64,000 nucleotides of DNA from Amorphochlora amoebiformis (lineage: Eukaryota > Cercozoa > Chlorarachniophyceae), in the NCBI GenBank assembly GCA_054601695.1, contig BAAHQB010000001.1, positions 2,480,001-2,544,000 on the forward strand, written 5' to 3'. The notes under the pieces are model-generated. The model worked only from the letters and a program-made list of their open reading frames with translations. It did no database searches and was not told where the DNA came from. Positions 54,809-64,000 of the stretch are shown here, piece after piece. A program made the position numbers and the translations under genes. The first letter of the stretch is position 1. The number at the start of each line of letters is the position of its first letter.

Positions 54809-55532
54809 TCATTTATTGTATATGTTCCACATATCTTGATCTCCTGATATGGCAACAGGATGGAGATCCAACGCCTAGTCCGCCTACTAAAGCACACATC
54901 TTTGCCGGATTCTAAACATATCCAGCCGTCCACGTCATCACAAAAATCCGATATGTCCCCTTCTCTATTCGATCGATCAGATATTCGAGTGCTATCCTCC
55001 GAAAGGGTCAGAATCACGCTACATTTCACGTCTCCTCATATGGTCATCGTGTTTATCCTAAGACATACATTTATGTATTTTAGGTTCCCTCAGATCGATC
55101 CGACCCTCCAGTCCTGTCGTCTGTACCGTCCACAGTCAGCAGTGAAATCGTTTCGGTGGGCACGACCAGCGTGGGGAGTCAGTTTTCAACCAAGTCGGAC
55201 TCCCGACCATTATCATCCGTGACTGTGTCGAGCCTTAGCTCATATGAGGAAAAAGAGAAAAAGGTTCGTTTTCCGTCTTGGATGCTTCCTACAGATCAAG
55301 TGCCTAATATCCCAACCTAACTCCACAGGCATCCGCCTCCTTCTCGTTTATTCCCCGAGGTCCCAATCAGATCTTGCCGACATCCTCGGGAAGTATGGTA
55401 GCAGCCGCCCTGGACCAACACGCGAAAGCCAAGTCAGCTTTGGAGGTTGCAAGCTTGCAGGTTGTTGCAATGCCAAAATGAACGTTCTTTGTTCGCATAA
55501 GAGATATATATTTTATATATATATATATATAT

Positions 55533-55567
<35 letters not shown>

Positions 55568-55587
55568 GTATATAATTTTTTTATGCA

Positions 55588-55628
<41 letters not shown>

Positions 55629-55658
55629 GTATATTTTTATATATATAAAATATATATT

Positions 55659-55729
<71 letters not shown>

Positions 55730-55736
55730 ATATAAT

Positions 55737-55767
<31 letters not shown>

Positions 55768-55775
55768 GCACACAC

Positions 55776-55811
<36 letters not shown>

Positions 55812-56046
55812 GTACATATATATATATATATATATATATAATATGAATGTATAAGTATATATGATATATTTGTACATACATATACTAATAATGTATTCGT
55901 CAGAAATTCGTACCTAACCTCGGTTCCGCGGACGACTTCGGAAGCTCAATGTTTGACATCGAAAACGTGCACAGGTTCTCGCCAAAACGCTTTGATTTAG
56001 ATACCAGTGACATATTTATGTAATATATATACACACAAATAACCAT

Positions 56047-56078
<32 letters not shown>

Positions 56079-56922
56079 ATACACGTACATATCGATGAAT
56101 ATAATATATACACACATATATATATACATATATATATATATACATATACACATGAAAGATTTATGTATCAATGGTTGACATCCAAGCATTTACATTCCAT
56201 AAATGTTCACCAGAATCGGAATTCTGGACGTACGTCTGTTCAACATGGACCGTCACCTCGGGAACCTTCTGGTCGTCGAAGAGGCCGAGGCCCCCATGGT
56301 CAATCTTGGAGACTCACCCAAGACGACTCCTGGAACCACCAGGTACTTGGATCACTTGAAACACATCACATGGCGGCTAAAACGTAGCTTTTGTCGTGGT
56401 GTGAGCAACGTAAAGTTCATCCCCGCCCTATGGTGAGATGTAGTGAGAGATTGACCGAAAATCGTATCTCAGCAACCTTGCGGACAAGCTTGGATCTCCA
56501 AAATTCGGATCACCCAAGAGTTTTCCTGGGGCTCTGCCCCACCCTAGCGAGCGAAAAAAGATGCGATTGGTCCCCATCGATCACTCTTATACACTTCCGG
56601 ATTTCAGACAGGTTCCTTTTAATAACCTAACCTAGTAATGATAACTAACTCTCTCTTCGAAATGTGAGTTATCCTCAAAATACAACATCACCTATTTCTT
56701 CTGAGCATCAAAGTTTGTGGTTTTTTTCCAGCTGTCGGACGCTCAATTCGAATGGCTTGGATGGCGGCAGGCCAGAAAGCCGTTTTCCAAGGTGATATTT
56801 AAGCCTTCATTATCCATTCTCATCAAGCCGAAAAAGCTAATCCTTAACCAGCATCATTCAATCGTACTTTTCTTTTTTACTCTATGTAACCGCACTCATG
56901 CATTACTAAGTGTATAATATAT

Positions 56923-56980
<58 letters not shown>

Positions 56981-57262
56981 TTAAATGTATACATTACATG
57001 GTATGTATACACACACACACATACATACGTACGTACACATATACACATATATATACACATACACATATACACACACATACATATATATATATGGTGTGTG
57101 TGTGTGTGTATTCTGCGTATTTAAATATAACAACACATTCAGGAAACCTTGAAGTACATCTTCTCGTTGGACCCCTATTTTGACGCCTCTGTGCTTAGGT
57201 AACTACCTGAAAAGCAATCTCACCTAAAATTCACTACTATGCACGCAAACACACACATTTAT

Positions 57263-57311
<49 letters not shown>

Positions 57312-57959
57312 CGTGTATTATATATATTTGTGTATGCGTGCATATATATGATTTGTAAATGCATACATATGTTTTTTCAATATCCTGTTATAATCAATAT
57401 ATATATATATATATATTCATTCCAGGAGACTGGGGATCCCTGAGGAGGAATCAATGACCGTGGTGATAACGACTCTCTTCCTCCAAAAGTGCGCGGAAGC
57501 GGTAACACCAAAAACTCAAACTCATACACGCCAAATACAAACTGTGCTTGCAAAATACCCATTTGCATCATCAACCCAGGGCCTCACCCTTGCGGATATT
57601 GGAGAGATGGTGCAGCGCCCAGGAATGGGAGAATCTCCGTCCGTTCTAGAACAAGTCGTGTCGCAGGTGTCAACATCCTTCATTTTCGGAGAAACACGCT
57701 TACATTGAGATGAGTTTTACCCGTCGGAGTGTTTTCCTGATTTGGTTTTCGGGTTTTGTGGGGTCAGGCAATGAGAGAGTATGGAGAACGAACCGGGCTG
57801 CCAAAGACCGACGAAATTCTCAGGGATCAGGGTAAATATTATACACATATTATATTATGTATATATATAATATATATATGTACATTACATATGTACATAT
57901 CTGGATATGTGTGTGCATATGTGGGTATGTGGGTAATAATACGTAAACTCTTATGTTAA

Positions 57960-57997
<38 letters not shown>

Positions 57998-58008
57998 TAA
58001 TATATATA

Positions 58009-58043
<35 letters not shown>

Positions 58044-58566
58044 CAGGTATTGTCCGTACACGGTCTCTTCGCCACCTACTGGGTCATTCGAAAAACAAAT
58101 ACAAGGTTTGCAGATACATTTTACGTGCATGCATATTAATATATATATATATATATATATATATGTATTATGTATATGTGTACATATATATAGGTAGATT
58201 CATCTGTAGAAGCATGTATGCTTATTGACATGTAAATCAGGTCCCCCCAGGCTCGGTCCGTGTAAAGTCCAAGGCCGGCCGAAAACTCAAACCCGAATCC
58301 ACGTCCCGAATGCCCACGTCCCAAATGCCCACGTCCCAAATGCCCACGTCCCATGTAAATACCCCTTGTCACCCCGTTGCAACCCTAATCATAGGGTCCT
58401 GGATAGTAATCCTCAACTCTTACGAAACAAACTTCAGGCCCCGTCACGTCGACAGATGGCGTCTACATTGAACAGCCGGAAGCCAAGCTATCACAAGCGC
58501 TCACGAAAGGCGAGTCTGGTGTCTCCGAGCATCAGTCTATCGGAGTCAAGCAAGACTGAAAAGTGA
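52775..58566 (+). CDS. Gene E: phosphatidylinositol 4-kinase, gamma/type II-like, with a large kinase-domain insert
   Basis: Phosphorylates phosphatidylinositol at position 4, probably on membranes. The 22 exons sum to 2223 nt (740 aa) with every phase matching: 52775-53005, 53111-53184, 53246-53280, 53556-53624, 53729-53766, 53838-54145, 54204-54254, 54386-54433, 54859-55006, 55084-55263, 55329-55460, 55904-55974, 56214-56342, 56548-56611, 56732-56791, 57143-57198, 57426-57501, 57580-57666, 57768-57831, 58047-58105, 58241-58354, 58438-58566. N-lobe: [13 protein letters not shown], then [12 protein letters not shown] with the ATP-binding Lys, [28 protein letters not shown]. Then about 280 low-complexity Pro/Ser/Thr-rich residues interrupt the domain before [38 protein letters not shown] (catalytic loop), [10 protein letters not shown] (metal-binding Asp; the family usually has DHG) and a helical C-lobe ([12 protein letters not shown]). 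The tail is basic. No N-terminal ubiquitin-like domain is present, unlike plant PI4K gamma. Confidence 0.93.
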
Positions 58567-58916
58567 CTGAGAAACTTTTGTTCCCACCATGTTTTGTTCA
58601 TTTTCTGGATTTGCGAAAAAGTGTTAAAATAGTTTTGAATATCAGCTTCCGTATTCATAACGAGTGGGACCTAAGATGGAGCCGACCTGCAAGGTGTACA
58701 CCATATATAAAGATATATTATATATTCTAAATTTTTACATATATATATATATCTATTATACTCTTTATATGTATACATATATGTATATGTGTGTATATGT
58801 ATACATATATATATATGTGTATATGTATATATATATATATGTGTGTATATATATATATACATATATGTGTGTGTATGTGTATATATATATATATATAAAT
58901 GTATATAATATATGTA

Positions 58917-58956
<40 letters not shown>

Positions 58957-59300
58957 ATATAAAAATGAATAAAATACTCAGACGTATCTCTACAGGTCAA
59001 TATCACTCATAATATAATATTTGTGTACACACACACATGTGTGTATAAAGATTATAATGAATATATTTCCAGAACACCATGGTGATAATTGTAACAAATG
59101 TAGTAACATAGGCAATACACATATTTAGGTTGTTCTTGGAATCAGTAGCATCCATCATCGATCGCACTATTCAGGAACACGAAACGCATCTTTCTTAGCG
59201 AACACCCTCACGCCAACACACCCTTACGAATTCATCTGGTCTGATCAATTTCTACATATTCAATATGACATCGGGCAATGTCTATATCTTCTTGTTAATC
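58567..59300. other. 3' flank of gene E
   Basis: Mixed sequence with a TA/TG/CA microsatellite cluster at 58738-58968. No coding signal found. It presumably contains the 3' UTR of E. Confidence 0.6.
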
Positions 59301-59800
59301 TTATGTTCCAGATGTTTGCCTATTGTACGACCTAGATGACCTAGATGCTAGAGATGACCTAGATGACGCGTGAAGACATGCATGCATATTCCAAGTTGTT
59401 CATATTCACTTAAGAAAACAGCAACCTTCGATCGATTTATTCTAGCTTGGATATAAACTAGATAAACTAGATCTAGTCGATCTAGAACTAGATCTAGTCG
59501 ATCTAGAACTAGTACTAGTAGCTAGAGTCTAGAGAGTAGATGAAAACTAGGGATCTTCATATATCTTCATGACTAATAATTAGCTAGACCTAGTAGATTA
59601 GTGAAGATATTAGATTCATTGTTGCTGGCATGCGATTCATACGCTAGATACTAGCTAGACTAGAGATCTAGCTAGAGATATCTAGGATATGTGTTCGGAT
59701 TGTCTACGGTCTAGATTGTATCTACGGGAGCATGATCTAGATGATCATACATATATGTAGTTAAGTCATGATCATACCGACTACCCAGAATCTGTAACCA
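59301..59800. other. CTAG-rich spacer downstream of gene E
   Basis: Very dense CTAG with repeated AACTAGATCTAGTCGATCTA and CCTAGATGAC words; no coding signal. It has the same composition as the spacers at 24472 and 37869. Confidence 0.8.
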
Positions 59801-59959
59801 GACAGTAGAGTATATATATATATATATATATATATGTGTATGTATACATGTGTGTATATATGTATATATATATATATATATATATACATATATAAATACA
59901 TGTAATACAATATTGTATATAAACACATAAATACACACATACATATACACACACACATA

Positions 59960-60620
<661 letters not shown>

Positions 60621-61010
60621 AATATATACCTGAGCTGAGTCTAGTGAGTGTAGTCATTACTAGTGAGTATCGTACATGAGAGTGAGCAGTACATGACATT
60701 GGCATGATGGACTAGTGGAAATATAGTTCAAGATACCATTGATAATCTACTAGTACTACTGGAAAGCAAGATAAGTACAGGAACTGTATGTAATATTCTA
60801 GTATGTCTCAACATGTATATCGTGTACAGTTTGTACACTCTCTAGACTCTTAGACACGTAGAGACTGTATACATGATCTTGATTCATGACTAACTTGCAC
60901 CAATCATGCAATTGTTCAATACCTAGAATCTAGAGAATATCATAGGCTTGTACTCACAGTGAGTAGTCTAGAAGATCTAGACAATTTCAAACGAGTCATG
61001 ATCAAGACTT
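60621..61010. other. CTAG-rich spacer, second part
   Basis: CTAG-dense sequence resumes after the TA block (TCTAGAAGATCTAGACAATT and others). Confidence 0.7.
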
Positions 61011-62251
61011 ATGCGTTGCGCGGGCTCCAATGTAATCTTTCCCACTTCGTCGACACAGGCCGTTTGAATTTAGCTTAGGATTTGGTGCCAAGCCACATCA
61101 CCTTCGCACTCCATGTCCTCAGAACGGTGCTGAGTCATTGTTGACTCAAGTTCCCCACCTCTTTCGTCGATTCTGGATCTAAGAGGACGGCTACTGTTTG
61201 GACTGTGGAATCATCCCCAGGCTGGGCCGAAGAAATTAAAATTTCATAATTAATTCCTCCCAAGGCGGGAGACATGCATTTCTCTGTTCCAATAACAGTG
61301 CCAGCGTGGTTTGGGTCTACGGTATCGGACGTTTGGCTCGAGACACTCTATTCCTGCTAGTCATTAGGATTGGCTAGAAAGATGAACCACGAAATCCTAT
61401 GTCTTTTGGACTTATTCCCAAGCGGCAATCGGGGTATGTAGCAAATTGACTGGGTTACTTGGGAACGGGTTATATTATGGTTTGGGACGTGGAAGAGATG
61501 TGCTGAAGGTCATCGTCGTGAGATATCGAAACGCATTTCACGTTCATCATATGTATGTACTCTCCATTTCCAAAGATTTCGTTGTAAGATTCTATTATGA
61601 ATTTCGTAATGATATGATCTTACGTGGTGCGAAGAGACCCCTCGAAGCCACCCGGGAATAACACGATGAGAATTAATCTGGATTCACCACTGCACTGCAC
61701 TAGTAAATTTAGACCCAGCGTGCATTAGGATCCTCCTCGGTTCCCACCAGGCAAGCATAGATTTGTGGCATGTCTAAAATAGATCTATTAATGTGAAACC
61801 ATTCGAACATGAACCATTGCTAATCATAAATGTTTCTCCTAGGAAAGTTTTAGAAAGGCCTGGACTCTGGAGAGAAATCAGCATCGAATGTGGAATAACA
61901 AGCCGATCGGTGAAGGATAACGTCGAATTCTTATCTCGCTCGGTATAAAGTAGCTACAATCGCTCTCCGATACAAGACATATTCCGTTCTTTCCCGCATG
62001 AACGTAAGTCTGTAGAAATTTAGTGAGAATCTGCAAGTAGATTTTCTGCTGATGTTTTCCGGCTCACGTTTTTGGTTCTCAGCTTGCGTCCAATTGGTTT
62101 TAGGTTGGGTTAATTTGGGTGGGGGATTTAAGCAACCCTCTTATTCTCTCGCACGCTCTCTCAGTCTCTCTCACTGCATCTTCTGTGTCTTTCTGCCTCC
62201 CCTCGGGTCTGTAAATGGTAACTGATGACGAGTATTATTTCGACAAAAAGT
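61011..62251. other. Unassigned region upstream of gene F
   Basis: Ordinary composition, no TA runs, no CTAG excess, and no conserved peptide or long frame recognised. The 71-codon open frame at 61446-61661 has no supporting feature. CT-rich DNA (CTCTCGCACGCTCTCTCAGT) near 62145-62200 lies just before the start of gene F. This probably holds the promoter and 5' UTR of F. Confidence 0.45.

Positions 62252-64000
<1,749 letters not shown>

Noticed and set aside
61446-61661. Open frame of 71 codons on the plus strand
   Set aside because: Basic, patternless sequence without splice context or recognised motif; such a length is expected by chance here.

Overview
This window is nuclear DNA of a eukaryote. 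Every gene I could rebuild is cut into many very small exons (typically 20-130 nt), and the introns consist largely of (TA)n microsatellite, CT/GA-rich runs, telomere-like CCCTAA/TTAGGG arrays and tandem satellites. Exons were found by joining short conserved peptide pieces across GT..AG (and a few GC..AG) boundaries while keeping reading phase. The long Ile/Tyr-, Ser/Leu- or Arg/Glu-rich open frames are translations of microsatellite, not genes. The organism is probably an intron-rich protist or alga: the TTAGGG-type repeats exclude the usual plant TTTAGGG type, and the mix of a bacterial-type S9 peptidase, a secreted GH78 enzyme and a plant/protist-type PI4K fits a microbial eukaryote. I cannot name the lineage.

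Layout, left to right: (0) minus-strand gene, partial, with a small Myb/SANT-like segment (about 787-2876 and beyond); (A) plus, 3566-24471, S9 family serine peptidase with a mitochondrial-type presequence, at least 36 exons over 20.9 kb; (B) minus, 25533-30306, 304-aa protein of unknown function, complete in 11 exons; (C) plus, about 30674-37868, small multi-pass membrane protein; (D) minus, 38918-52479, secreted alpha-L-rhamnosidase (GH78), about 45 exons; (E) plus, 52775-58566, phosphatidylinositol 4-kinase of the gamma/type II-like class, 740 aa, complete in 22 exons; (F) plus, from 62252, secreted or membrane protein running off the right edge.

The genes alternate in direction. Divergent pairs B/C and D/E (and probably 0/A) share short promoters (295 bp between D and E), while the convergent 3' ends A/B and C/D are separated by about 1 kb spacers unusually rich in CTAG and CTAG-containing palindromes. 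The same composition follows gene E. Introns vary from about 51-65 bp without TA repeat to several kb made almost entirely of repeats. Several introns carry copies of their own splice sites or neighbouring exon pieces: an inverted exon copy in A, a triplicated exon end in D, a 46-bp repeat containing a 3' splice site in D, and a doubled 3' splice site in C. I see no functional operon-like link between the genes.
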